This document shows positions 28,762 through 36,906 of a stretch of 64,000 nt of DNA, in pieces. The stretch is from an uncultured Pseudomonadales bacterium (GTDB taxonomy: Bacteria; Pseudomonadota; Gammaproteobacteria; Pseudomonadales; Azotimanducaceae): assembly GCA_958296025.1 (NCBI GenBank), contig OY282430.1:2480001-2544000 (forward strand). Direction: 5' to 3'. The notes beneath the pieces are model-generated. The model did not search any database. It had not been told where the DNA came from and saw only the letters and a program-made list of their open reading frames with translations. The translations under genes were made by a program, and so were the position numbers. Each line of letters starts with the position of its first letter. Position 1 is the first letter of the stretch.

Positions 28762-30321
28762 CTATTCCGGCGCCGGCGCTCGAAACGAGAAGTTCCAGGG
28801 CACCGCCCCCTCTCCGGCCAAGTTGTCATCCGTGATGATCCGCACTGCTTCCGTTCGGGCCAGAATGCTGCGGCAGGTCTCCAGATTGGCGGGAGACAAT
28901 AGACGCGGCAAGTTGGCCGCCAACCAAGGTGTTGCCGCCCCGTCGATCGGCGAGCGTCCGTCTATCCGGTAGGCATGAACCGAATCCTTGAAGTCCTCGA
29001 GGTTGAACTCGACATTCTGATTGCCAACGGCCATGAAGTTGGCGAAACGCAGGCCGTCTGAGAAGCCGACGCAGGCCGTCCGCGCCGCCTCCAGAGAACC
29101 CGTTGTGTTGAGATAGACGATGCCTCCAACGGCGAGGCGTTCGGCGGCCAATGCCAAAAACTCTGTAGAAAGCACATGCGTGCTGTTCGCCCGCCAATGG
29201 AAAGTCGTGTTGCTAAGAATTACGTCATAGCGCTCCTCCCTCGCACGCTTCAGCCACCGCCGTCCATCGTCGATGATGATTTCAACCTTTGGATTGTCCC
29301 GCAGGCTGCGTACTTCCTGGTGACGGCGCAGCACCTCCAAATAGCCGGGGTTGATCTCGACGATGGTGAGCTCCTGCAAGCGCGGATGATGCGCCACCAC
29401 CTGCGCCCAAGAGCCGGAACCCAAGCCGAGCATGAAGACGCGACGCGGGTTCCGATGCAGCCCCGCAACGGCATAGGCCCGATAGATCATGTTGCGGTCG
29501 TGCGTGAGGCTGACGTTCAGTGTTCCATCATAGACTCCGCCACCGTAAACAGTGCCGCCCGTCGTCACCGCCACCACGCCCGAACGGTTTTCGATAAGAG
29601 CGGCAAATGGATGGTCGGCGCCGTTCGGCGTTCGCCACAAAAGCCTTTCGTAAAGGAACTGATAGCGCGGTGCGCCGACAGCAAAGGCAATGACCAGCAC
29701 GGCCGCGGCCGCCCCGCTAAGCGCCCCGTTCCCAGCCCTTCCGCGGCCAACGCCACGCAACAACAGCCCAGCGAGGCCGGCGGAGACGATCAGCAGCAAC
29801 GTCGCCGTGTGGCCCGTGCCAAGGTATTCAAGAAACACGAAACCAGTAAGCACCGAACCCAAGGAAGAGCCAATGATGTTGGCCAAGTAAACATAGGACA
29901 CCCCCTGCCCGGCCTTCCGGTCCGCCGGCACCGCCACATGGCCCACCAAGGGCAGAACCGCGCCATAGAGACCGGCGGCCAGGCCGGCGAACGGCATCGC
30001 CGCCGCCACATGCCGATGCTCCGCAAACCATGCAGCCAACGGGCCGTGCAGATAAGCAACCGCTCCCGCTGCCGCGGTCAATGCGCCGGCCCAACGGGCA
30101 ATCCGCGCAAAAGCCTCGACGGAAGCCTCGCGGCACAGGCGTTGGGCCAGACGCGCCCCGATGGCGACCCCCGCCAAATAGACGCCGAGGAAGATGCCGA
30201 ACACGGGCAAGGTGCCGCCAGTGCCGAAGGCGTAAACCCGATACCAAAGGATCTCGTAGGACAGCGAGGCGAAGCCCGCGGCCGCTGCGCAGACCATCGC
30301 CCAAATGAGCGAGCGGCTCAC
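28762..30321 (-). CDS. Spermidine-synthase-like protein, C-terminal half: membrane domain plus methyltransferase-fold domain
   Basis: 519 residues: six or seven membrane helices beginning LIWAMVCAAAAGFASLSYEI, then a soluble Rossmann domain with MLGLGSGSWAQVVAHH, TIVEINPGYLEVL and VEIIIDDGRRWL, typical of spermidine-synthase-type aminopropyltransferases and of membrane fused MFS/spermidine synthase proteins of uncertain role. The start GTG 30321 overlaps the previous stop (GTGA). The upstream gene supplies what is the first membrane half in single-chain homologues, so this is a split version. The usual polyamine-binding acidic residues cannot be confirmed by eye. Lies between two phosphoglycerol transferases, suggesting an envelope role. 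Confidence 0.75.
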   Translation of the reverse strand: MSRSLIWAMVCAAAAGFASLSYEILWYRVYAFGTGGTLPVFGIFLGVYLAGVAIGARLAQRLCREASVEAFARIARWAGALTAAAGAVAYLHGPLAAWFAEHRHVAAAMPFAGLAAGLYGAVLPLVGHVAVPADRKAGQGVSYVYLANIIGSSLGSVLTGFVFLEYLGTGHTATLLLIVSAGLAGLLLRGVGRGRAGNGALSGAAAAVLVIAFAVGAPRYQFLYERLLWRTPNGADHPFAALIENRSGVVAVTTGGTVYGGGVYDGTLNVSLTHDRNMIYRAYAVAGLHRNPRRVFMLGLGSGSWAQVVAHHPRLQELTIVEINPGYLEVLRRHQEVRSLRDNPKVEIIIDDGRRWLKRAREERYDVILSNTTFHWRANSTHVLSTEFLALAAERLAVGGIVYLNTTGSLEAARTACVGFSDGLRFANFMAVGNQNVEFNLEDFKDSVHAYRIDGRSPIDGAATPWLAANLPRLLSPANLETCRSILARTEAVRIITDDNLAGEGAVPWNFSFRAPAPE

Positions 30322-30920
30322 GACGCCGGCCCCGCACGGCGCTCCGTCCTGCGCAGCAGGACGACGAGCAGGGCCACCCCGGCATTGACGGCAGCGGCCG
30401 CCCACACCGTAAGCTGAAGCCCAAACCATCGCATCAGCAGCACGGCTGCCACAATGGCCGCCACTGCCCCGCCAAGGGTGTTGGCGAAGTAAAGGCTCGC
30501 AAGGGAACGCCCCACATTGCCCAAGCGGTCCACCTCGTGACCCACCAGCAGCGGCAAAGTGGCCCCCATCAACGCCGTGGGCAGCAGTAGAAGGCCGAAG
30601 GTGGCGAGAAACAAAGGCCAGGGTCCTATCGGCCCGGTGAGTTCGCCAACCCAAGCGAACAACGCCAACGAGCCGGCCCCGTAGGCGCAAATGCCCACCT
30701 CAATGACCGCGAAGGCCGCCAACCGATCGACCCGCCGGCGGGAGGCGGCCCAACCACCACCCAAGCTGCCAACGCCCAGCCCTAGCATAAAGGCTGTGAC
30801 GACCACAGTGACCGACTCGATGTTGAGACCATAGATGCCGAACAGCGCACGCTGCCAAGCCACTTGGTAAATCAGCGCGGCAAAGCCGGAAAGGACGAAG
30901 ATTGTGGCGACTAGCGGCAA
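30318..30920 (-). CDS. Spermidine-synthase-like membrane protein, N-terminal half
   Basis: A 200-residue membrane protein with six helices. It begins with FVLSGFAALIYQVAWQRALF, which parallels the AAGFASLSYEILWYRVYAF start of the next gene. MGATLPLLVGHEV and LYFANTLGGAVAAI are typical of the membrane part of fused MFS/spermidine-synthase proteins. In single-chain relatives the two six-helix halves are continuous; here a TGA/GTG overlap divides them exactly at the repeat boundary. The start is a TTG at 30920 with AGGGAGA seven bases upstream; no better start exists in frame. The short region 30921-31065 in front contains its promoter. Confidence 0.7.
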   Translation of the reverse strand: MPLVATIFVLSGFAALIYQVAWQRALFGIYGLNIESVTVVVTAFMLGLGVGSLGGGWAASRRRVDRLAAFAVIEVGICAYGAGSLALFAWVGELTGPIGPWPLFLATFGLLLLPTALMGATLPLLVGHEVDRLGNVGRSLASLYFANTLGGAVAAIVAAVLLMRWFGLQLTVWAAAAVNAGVALLVVLLRRTERRAGPAS

Positions 30921-31065
30921 ACACCACTCTCCCTAAACTGCTGCGCCATTACTGAAGACTGCAAAGGTCCCTCTTGCGCTTGGACTGAAACGGAACCGCA
31001 TATTAGTTCAGCTGGGAAATCCTTGAAATTTGCCGCGGCGACGCCGAACGGAGCGAAGCATCCGT

Positions 31066-33105
31066 TCATTTCACCGCACCCGGCCACGCCACCGTCCGTC
31101 GGGCGTGAAGAGGCGCAAGGACGAAGTTCTCCGCACCGAATTCGCCGACAAAGAACAAGGTCTCCGCTGGTTCCCCGTCCAGAGCCTCAAGGTTGAAGGC
31201 CCGATTGGTCGAAACGCCCACAATCCGGCGGCCAACCGCCCAACGGGTGAACGCCGCCGCCGCGCCGCCGTTGCTCGGCACGGAAGTTCGCGCTTGGTCG
31301 GGAAAGGCGCGGACACCGGCCACCTCCCCTGCGGCGTCGATTTCCAGGGCGAAAATGGCGTCGCGCAAGGATAGGCCCTTGCCGGTGGCCAGAATCCTGT
31401 GGCCGTCCATCTCCATCATGGGACCTTGCGGGTCAAAGGCCACCGCGTCGCCGGGCCGCAGGCGCACGCCCGGCAGACTGTGGACCACGCGCAAGGACAG
31501 GGGGCTTGCCAGACTGAACCAAGGGCTGTCGTGGCGCAGCAGGCTGGCGCCCAAATTATGCTCCGTCCAGGCATCCAGCCCCAGCAAGTCCATTAGGGTC
31601 GGCATCACGTCGAAGTGGGTGCCGGGACGGTCGATGACGGCTGGCGCTACGTCGGCCCCCCAAACCGTGAAGCGCAGGCGGCGAAGACCCGCCGGCGGCG
31701 CCGGTCGGCCAAGGTCGTTGAAGTTCGCCAAATGGTCCGAAAGCAGAACAACCAACGCGCTGGGGTGGCGGCGCAGCACTTCGGCGATGAAATCCGCAAG
31801 CAACCGGTCTGCGCAACGGATGGCGAACAACAGCCCCTCCCCAGTCAGCCCCTCCCCAGTCAGCCCCTCCCCAGTCAGCCCCTCCCCAGTCAGCCCCTCC
31901 CCAGTCAACCCCTCCCCCGTGTTTGGGCCACAGCTTGCCGATGGGAAGCCGAACGGCCCGTGGGTGTCCAGAGTCAGCAGCGCCAACGCAAACGGCGTCC
32001 CGCCATCCAGTTCCGCCAGCTTGTCCAGGGCGAAAGCGAAGAGGGAGTCGTCATGGACGCCTAAGGCCGACATATAGGAAGGATCGTCCAACCTCGGCCT
32101 TAGGCGCCGCAACCCATGCCGCTCATCAAAGCCATGTTCGGCGAGGAAGGCGCCCTTGCCGCCAAGCCGCAGCGATGCGCCGCCCATGTACAGGGTGCGG
32201 TAGCCATGCGCCGCCAACAGGTCGCCCAAACAGATGGCGTCCGGCACTAGAGCATCCAGGTCAGCCCCGCCCACAACGCTGTTGAAGTTGCCTGCCGGTC
32301 CCATTGGAAAGCCGCATTGCACGGCGACCATCGCCCCCATCGTCCAGCCGGTGTGGGAGACTTGGCGCATGTTTGCAAACCGTGCGCCTCGTTTGGAGAG
32401 GGCCGTCAACGCCGGCGTGGCGTCCTCTCCGAACACTTCCGGCAGGCCGTAGGTGGCTTCCAGCCCCTCGGCAACGACGAGGATCAGGTTGCGGGGAGAT
32501 TGCAACGGTCCGGGGTCGATGGTCTGCTTGGGCGGCTTAGGAACCAAGAGAACATCCCTTTGCTCCATCGCGTAGGCGAACGCGTTCCAAGCAAGCGAGA
32601 CAAGCGGGGCGTTCAACGCCAAGCCGGCCGACACGACGGCAACAAAGTGCCTCCTCCGCACCGCACGACCGCCCTTGAACAGGAATGGCCACAGGCTCAG
32701 CAGCAGCCAATATGACCAACAGGCATAGAACATCGGCGCCAGCGCTTCATACCCCCAAACCAGCGTCTCCCGCGTGGCGTGGAAGAAAAACTGGGCATTG
32801 AACCCCGCCCCTTGCAGCCACAAGGACAGCAGCAAGAGCACGTTGGCGAAGACGGATGCGGAGTTGACCAGCAACGCCGCCGCACGACCCCCTCCGCCCC
32901 TCAGCCAAAGCCACCGTACCGCAAGCGCCAATACGACATCGGAGGCCATCCAGAAGACGGCGTAAGCCCAATCCAGCGTCAGGGCCGCAACCGCCGGCAG
33001 CAGCCGCAACCCATGGAAGATCCAAACCCTCGCACCAAGCCCAGCTACCAGTTGCAACAGGCGCAGGACTTCCATCCGCCGCGGTCCAATGGCCAAGCGA
33101 GCCAT
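31066..33105 (-). CDS. OpgB/LTA-synthase-type phosphoglycerol transferase (sulfatase fold), copy 2
   Basis: A 679-residue paralogue of the 26592 gene: about five N-terminal helices, then VVAEGLEATYGLPEVFGEDA, the active-site-like segment HTGWTMGAMVAVQCGFPMG, LDTHGPFGFPS and LLSDHLANFN. The OpgB-like TGWT...QCG motif is even clearer than in copy 1. Residues about 408-437 are six copies of TGEGL encoded by 15-bp repeats. The C-terminal third from RLRFTVWG onward is nearly identical to copy 1, while the rest is only moderately similar. Likely modifies a periplasmic or cell-surface glycan with phosphoglycerol or a related group. ATG 33105 chosen; Met 11 is possible. Confidence 0.8.
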   Translation of the reverse strand: MARLAIGPRRMEVLRLLQLVAGLGARVWIFHGLRLLPAVAALTLDWAYAVFWMASDVVLALAVRWLWLRGGGGRAAALLVNSASVFANVLLLLSLWLQGAGFNAQFFFHATRETLVWGYEALAPMFYACWSYWLLLSLWPFLFKGGRAVRRRHFVAVVSAGLALNAPLVSLAWNAFAYAMEQRDVLLVPKPPKQTIDPGPLQSPRNLILVVAEGLEATYGLPEVFGEDATPALTALSKRGARFANMRQVSHTGWTMGAMVAVQCGFPMGPAGNFNSVVGGADLDALVPDAICLGDLLAAHGYRTLYMGGASLRLGGKGAFLAEHGFDERHGLRRLRPRLDDPSYMSALGVHDDSLFAFALDKLAELDGGTPFALALLTLDTHGPFGFPSASCGPNTGEGLTGEGLTGEGLTGEGLTGEGLTGEGLLFAIRCADRLLADFIAEVLRRHPSALVVLLSDHLANFNDLGRPAPPAGLRRLRFTVWGADVAPAVIDRPGTHFDVMPTLMDLLGLDAWTEHNLGASLLRHDSPWFSLASPLSLRVVHSLPGVRLRPGDAVAFDPQGPMMEMDGHRILATGKGLSLRDAIFALEIDAAGEVAGVRAFPDQARTSVPSNGGAAAAFTRWAVGRRIVGVSTNRAFNLEALDGEPAETLFFVGEFGAENFVLAPLHARRTVAWPGAVK
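31831..31920 (-). repeat. Six 15-bp tandem repeats encoding TGEGL
   Basis: The unit CAGCCCCTCCCCAGT occurs five times perfectly and a sixth time with two changes, reading TGEGL on the minus strand. It sits in the phosphoglycerol transferase between the DTHGP metal motif and the helix LLFAIRCADRLL, where the paralogue has only a short linker. Copy number changes would lengthen the loop by five residues without breaking the frame. Confidence 0.95.
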
Positions 33106-33274
33106 GCTCCCGGCACGCCTTAAGCTGAAACCTTAAGCGGCAAAGTGACTGCCTTAAACGCCATCGCCCTCACGGAAAGCACCCTTGGATGTCATGGCGA
33201 AGGCGGCTTAATTCCCCGCCTGAAATGTCAAGCCACCAACCTGTGCCACGGTCAAAACATGGGGATCGTCTGAC

Positions 33275-33379
33275 TTAAAATTTCCATTGATGCGTGGCCA
33301 GCCGGCGCGCGATGGCGGCGAGGATGTCCATCAGCGCCTGCTCGCCAGGCTCCGGCCTGATGGGGCGGAGCGTGGTCAT
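33275..33379 (-). CDS. Very small hypothetical protein
   Basis: A possible 34-residue protein, MTTLRPIRPEPGEQALMDIL continuing to IARRLATHQWKF. The ATG at 33379 has GAGGG nine bases upstream and lies eight bases after the stop of the 243-residue gene, so it would be the last gene of that operon. The amphipathic helix in the middle is its only visible feature. No family recognised; existence rests on spacing and ribosome binding site only. Confidence 0.35.
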   Translation of the reverse strand: MTTLRPIRPEPGEQALMDILAAIARRLATHQWKF

Positions 33380-33387
33380 GGCGCCCT

Positions 33388-34104
33388 CTAGGCCAGTCCC
33401 ATGGCCTGCGCCGGCGACCGAAAGGTGGTCCAGTCGGCGTCCATCGACAGTTCGCCGCGCCACAAGTCCCATCCCCGCCTGGATGCGGCGGGCACATGGG
33501 GCGTCAGCCGCTCAAGCAACGCCTTGAGGCTGTCCATCTGCGACTCATCCCACAGCCATTCCGCCACCGTGGGCGCGTGCAGGCACTTGAGATAGCCAAT
33601 ATGGAAGGCGCTCATTACAAAGTCCCACGCAGCATCGGCGATGGCCCGGTCATGGTGCGCACACCAAACGGGGGCGGGGCGGCGGGCGGCGGGATGCGGC
33701 AGCGCCGACAGACCCGCACGTGCGTCGTACAGGCGCTCGTCGCCGAGAATGAAAGTGGTGGAGAACCGCCCCCGATCGGCCGACATGGCCGCGCAGTTGA
33801 CCCAAGAGCGCTTTGCGTCGAACTCGCCCCACCAGCCGGCATGGTGCCAATCCCCTCCGGACGGCCATTCCGGGTCGGACAGGTTCAGCGACGACCAGCC
33901 CGTTAGGTAGTCCCGCCGGCTGCTGAGCCGAATGAGCCTGGGCATGCGCACCTGCCCCGTCTCGGTGTCCACATAGGGCGTATCCCGAGGCGGCGCGTCA
34001 TAGTTGGGCCTCGGTCGGGACAGGTCGAAGTCGGCGCATTCCGGGGAGCGCCACTGCGCATTGCGGTCACCGGGGTCGCGCATCTCCGGGGTTTGAGGCT
34101 GCAT
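33388..34104 (-). CDS. Hypothetical protein
   Basis: A 238-residue soluble protein with no signal peptide or membrane segment. It is rich in Trp and His (GDWHHAGWWGEFDAKRSW, VWCAHHDRAIADAAWDF) and has a C-terminal helical part (WDESQMDSLKALLERLTPHV). I do not recognise the family. ATG 34104 starts two bases after the stop of the upstream glycosyltransferase gene; ATG 34119 would overlap it by 13 bases. The position suggests co-transcription with 34107-36068 and possibly with the tiny gene after it. Confidence 0.5.
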   Translation of the reverse strand: MQPQTPEMRDPGDRNAQWRSPECADFDLSRPRPNYDAPPRDTPYVDTETGQVRMPRLIRLSSRRDYLTGWSSLNLSDPEWPSGGDWHHAGWWGEFDAKRSWVNCAAMSADRGRFSTTFILGDERLYDARAGLSALPHPAARRPAPVWCAHHDRAIADAAWDFVMSAFHIGYLKCLHAPTVAEWLWDESQMDSLKALLERLTPHVPAASRRGWDLWRGELSMDADWTTFRSPAQAMGLA

Positions 34105-34106
34105 CG

Positions 34107-36068
34107 TCAATCGGCGCATTTCGGCCAGCTCGTGTTCGGCACCGCAGGTCCCACGGCACCGTCGCCACGCATTTTAGCATCGCCTGCGCCCTGCATTCGC
34201 GGAGCGGGGCAGGGCTTGGGCGGGACCGCGGAGGCGGGTTGCTGCCGCCGCACCAAAACCGCGAGGCTGGCTAAGGGCTCGTCCTGGTCACGTCCTTCGA
34301 GTTGGCGGAACCAAGCCAAACGCCAGTGTTGGTAAAAGGCGCCTTCCCAGCCCCGCGCCCGAATCTCCTGCAACAACCGGTTGTCCGCCAAAATCAGGCC
34401 GACGCTGGATTCCGCGGCCAGCGCTTGGCGCAGGCGCTCGGCAGCCGCTGCGCCGGCGCCGTCCCCGTCCAAGGCTTGGCCCACCCAGGGCTGGTCGAGT
34501 TGGCGCAGCCACATGGGGGCGAAGGTAAAGGGCGGATGCAGCGCCACCCGGGCTTGCAGCAGGTGGAAGCCGCAGATGCCGACGACGTCCAACACCGTCC
34601 GCCCCGGGCCAAGGCGCTTGACCCAATAGGCGGCTTGATCGCGGCAGAACGCCGGCGGCAGGGGTGGCTGCGGCGCCTCCCGCCAAGGGTCTGCGGGCAG
34701 CAGCAGGGCAACGCCAAAATAGACCGTCAAGCAGCCGCGCAGAACGGCAAGCCGGGCGTAACGGGCCACGCTAGGGGCTGACCAAACGCGCCAAGACAGC
34801 ACCTTGGAGATGGCTGCCGCGACCAACAGGCCAACTACCGGGGCCATGTCGATCCAATATTCCGGCGGCGCCGGCGGCTTGGCGTAGGCCATGAGGGCGA
34901 AGCCGGCGGTCAGCGGCAGGACCAGAAATGCGCAAAGGCGCAAGGGGGAGCCTTGCGGCGCTTTGCGCATGGCGCTCGGCAGGCAGACCGCGCCCGTGGC
35001 GAGCAGCGCAGCTTGGACAACCACCCAAGGCGATGCACAAAGCAGCCGCCAAGCGTCCGCCCAGGCAAAGAGGACGTAGCCGCCGCCGGAGCGCATCTCA
35101 GCCACCCCGAACGGGGCTAGGAACACCGTGCGGGCGAATACGTCGAAAGGCCCCAGAAAATAGTAGGACGCGACCACCGTGGTTGAAGGCGCCGCGGCCA
35201 ACGCCAGCCACAACAGCCAGCGTCGGCTATGCCGGCGCGAGCACCGGCCAACTCGATCGTCGCCGCCGGCGCCAGCCGCCGCGTCCTGCGCCGATGCGCC
35301 ATCGACGGCAACGCTGGAACGCCGTAGGGGGGGGGAGCGCCGGGAGGGGGGGGAAGAAGGCCGCCGGGAGCGGGACTGCGGCGCATCCCGCTGCGCGGCG
35401 CCAAGAACCGCAAGGGCGGCCAAGGATAGGGCCAACAGCCCGGCATGGACCATGATCCAAGGCAGCACCCCGGCCAACAACGCCGAAAACCCGTAGGCCA
35501 AGCTGCGCCCGCGCAGTCCGGCCACCAAGCAGGCGAAGGCGACAACCGAAAGCGCCATGCTGAAGTGGTTGGGCATGGCGAGCGCATGCAGCCCCGTCAT
35601 GTTGGCCGCCACCAACAGCGCCAACGCCCCCAGAGCCGCCGACGCCACGCCAAGGGTGCGCTGAAACAGGCAGAAGAAAACCCAGGCGGCGGCGGCTTGG
35701 GCCAGCCAAGCCAGCATCCTGAAGATCGCCACCGCGCTGGCCGCATCGTCCGCGTAGGCCGAGGGCAGGCCGAGAAGATAGGCCAGGGGCGGGCGCACAT
35801 CCCAATGGACGGCGTAGGGCAGAAAACCGTCCCGGAGTGCATGGGCCATGGTCAGCAAGCTGAATTCGTCGGCCCCCACGCCCACGAGCAGGGTGCGCAG
35901 CAAGAGCGCCGCCAAAAGCACCGCCGGAAAGGCCGCCACCGCCGGCCGCACCCGGCGCTTCGGCATCAAGCGCCCAACTCTGGCGTTGCCGCCGCCGGAG
36001 CCCTCAAGATCGCTTGCGCCTGGGCCGGCTGGGTTCGCGCCTCCAGGACGGGGCGCGTCAATGGACAT
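34107..36068 (-). CDS. ArnT/PMT-type membrane glycosyltransferase
   Basis: A 653-residue membrane protein. After a short basic N-terminus and the first helix comes VGVGADEFSLLTMAHALRDG followed by LPYAVHWDVRPPLAYLLG, matching the acidic (DE) loop and the (Y/H)-x-x-(R/K)-P-P-L motif of family 39/83 glycosyltransferases that use polyprenyl-phosphate sugars. About ten further helices follow, with a soluble C-terminal domain. Residues about 230-285 are an Arg/Ser/Pro-rich insert not expected in a membrane enzyme, encoded by DNA with runs of nine and eight G (about 35327-35353). Start ATG 36068; Met 35 is an alternative. Target molecule unknown. Confidence 0.7.
   Translation of the reverse strand: MSIDAPRPGGANPAGPGASDLEGSGGGNARVGRLMPKRRVRPAVAAFPAVLLAALLLRTLLVGVGADEFSLLTMAHALRDGFLPYAVHWDVRPPLAYLLGLPSAYADDAASAVAIFRMLAWLAQAAAAWVFFCLFQRTLGVASAALGALALLVAANMTGLHALAMPNHFSMALSVVAFACLVAGLRGRSLAYGFSALLAGVLPWIMVHAGLLALSLAALAVLGAAQRDAPQSRSRRPSSPPSRRSPPLRRSSVAVDGASAQDAAAGAGGDDRVGRCSRRHSRRWLLWLALAAAPSTTVVASYYFLGPFDVFARTVFLAPFGVAEMRSGGGYVLFAWADAWRLLCASPWVVVQAALLATGAVCLPSAMRKAPQGSPLRLCAFLVLPLTAGFALMAYAKPPAPPEYWIDMAPVVGLLVAAAISKVLSWRVWSAPSVARYARLAVLRGCLTVYFGVALLLPADPWREAPQPPLPPAFCRDQAAYWVKRLGPGRTVLDVVGICGFHLLQARVALHPPFTFAPMWLRQLDQPWVGQALDGDGAGAAAAERLRQALAAESSVGLILADNRLLQEIRARGWEGAFYQHWRLAWFRQLEGRDQDEPLASLAVLVRRQQPASAVPPKPCPAPRMQGAGDAKMRGDGAVGPAVPNTSWPKCAD
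35325..35355 (-). repeat. Two poly-G tracts within the ArnT/PMT-type gene
   Basis: Runs of nine and eight consecutive G (C on the coding strand) lie about ten bases apart inside the Arg/Ser/Pro-rich insert. Single-base slippage in either run would shift the reading frame and truncate the protein midway. Homopolymer runs of this length are classic sites of phase variation in envelope genes of other bacteria; whether they vary here is unknown. Confidence 0.7.
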
Positions 36069-36345
36069 GGAGGCACGAGAGGCTCAAGCACCGCCGAGAA
36101 AGCGTCAAATTCCCACAAAGTTGGCATGGTCAACTGAAATGGGTGAGTCCCTATTGCAAAATACATTAGAATGCTGCATAACTCGGGGCATGTTGTCCAT
36201 TCCATGTCAGGAACATGCTTATTGTCCGATCTGAGCTCACGCTGGTTTTCCGGTCCTCGTTTGGTCTTGACGCTGCGCCTTTTTTCCAAAAGGAGCAGTT
36301 TGATGGGTTGAGGGTCTGTGAGCGAAGAGAGGCGAAGGATGCTGT

Positions 36346-36906
36346 TTGAGGATGCGTACTCGATTTGGACCGCGGGTTCCGTTTGTGGCCCGGCAGCGCG
36401 GCTCCATGGCGGTCGAGTTCAGCCTGCTGCTGTTGTCGATCATCATGTTGTTTGCCTTTTGCGCCGAGTGGCTGCGATTTTCCCTCATCAATCAGACATT
36501 GGCCCGCGTGACCCATCTGAGCGCCCGAGCGGTCGTCGCCCTGCCGACCGCTTCCGCTTGCGAGGCCACCGTCACCAACACTTGGCTCAATGACCCCACC
36601 GCCCGCTGGCTGCTCGACGTCAACAACGACAGCGTCCTCGACGTTGCGGTCACCACCGCCGACGGCTGGCCTGCCGCCACGGGCGAGGTGAATTTGGCGA
36701 TCAGTTGGGAGAACAACCCAAATGACGCCACCGAGAATCAGATAGCTTGGGATGACGCCGCCGCCGGAAGCTGCGGCGGCACCGGTAGTTGGCTGCGCAT
36801 TCGCGCCCGCGCCGCACCGCGGCCTTGGTACGGTCCCTTCCGGGCGCTGATGCCAAACGGACTGACGCTCACCCACGAAAGCTGGGGGCGAAACAACCGC
36901 GCATGA
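36346..36906 (+). CDS. tadE: TadE-like minor pseudopilin
   Basis: A 186-residue protein. The stretch RQRGSMAVEFSLLLLSIIML is a class III prepilin-type signal: cleavage after Gly, Glu at +5, then a hydrophobic helix, as processed by TadV in TadE and Flp. The rest is a small periplasmic domain. It begins the first Tad gene group, and its stop overlaps the start of the next gene (ATGA at 36903). TadE-type pseudopilins are needed for Flp pilus assembly in known Tad systems. The start could also be a little downstream. Confidence 0.75.
   Translation: MRMRTRFGPRVPFVARQRGSMAVEFSLLLLSIIMLFAFCAEWLRFSLINQTLARVTHLSARAVVALPTASACEATVTNTWLNDPTARWLLDVNNDSVLDVAVTTADGWPAATGEVNLAISWENNPNDATENQIAWDDAAAGSCGGTGSWLRIRARAAPRPWYGPFRALMPNGLTLTHESWGRNNRA

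Noticed and set aside
29176-30417. 413-codon plus-strand open frame
   Set aside because: It is antisense to the spermidine-synthase-like genes, Arg/Gln-rich and without recognisable domains.
31831-31920. Short repeat array as possible CRISPR or origin iterons
   Set aside because: 15-bp units with no spacers, inside a coding frame (TGEGL).
34302-34781. Plus-strand open frames opposite the ArnT/PMT-type gene
   Set aside because: Low-complexity translation, no ribosome binding site, fully inside a supported gene.
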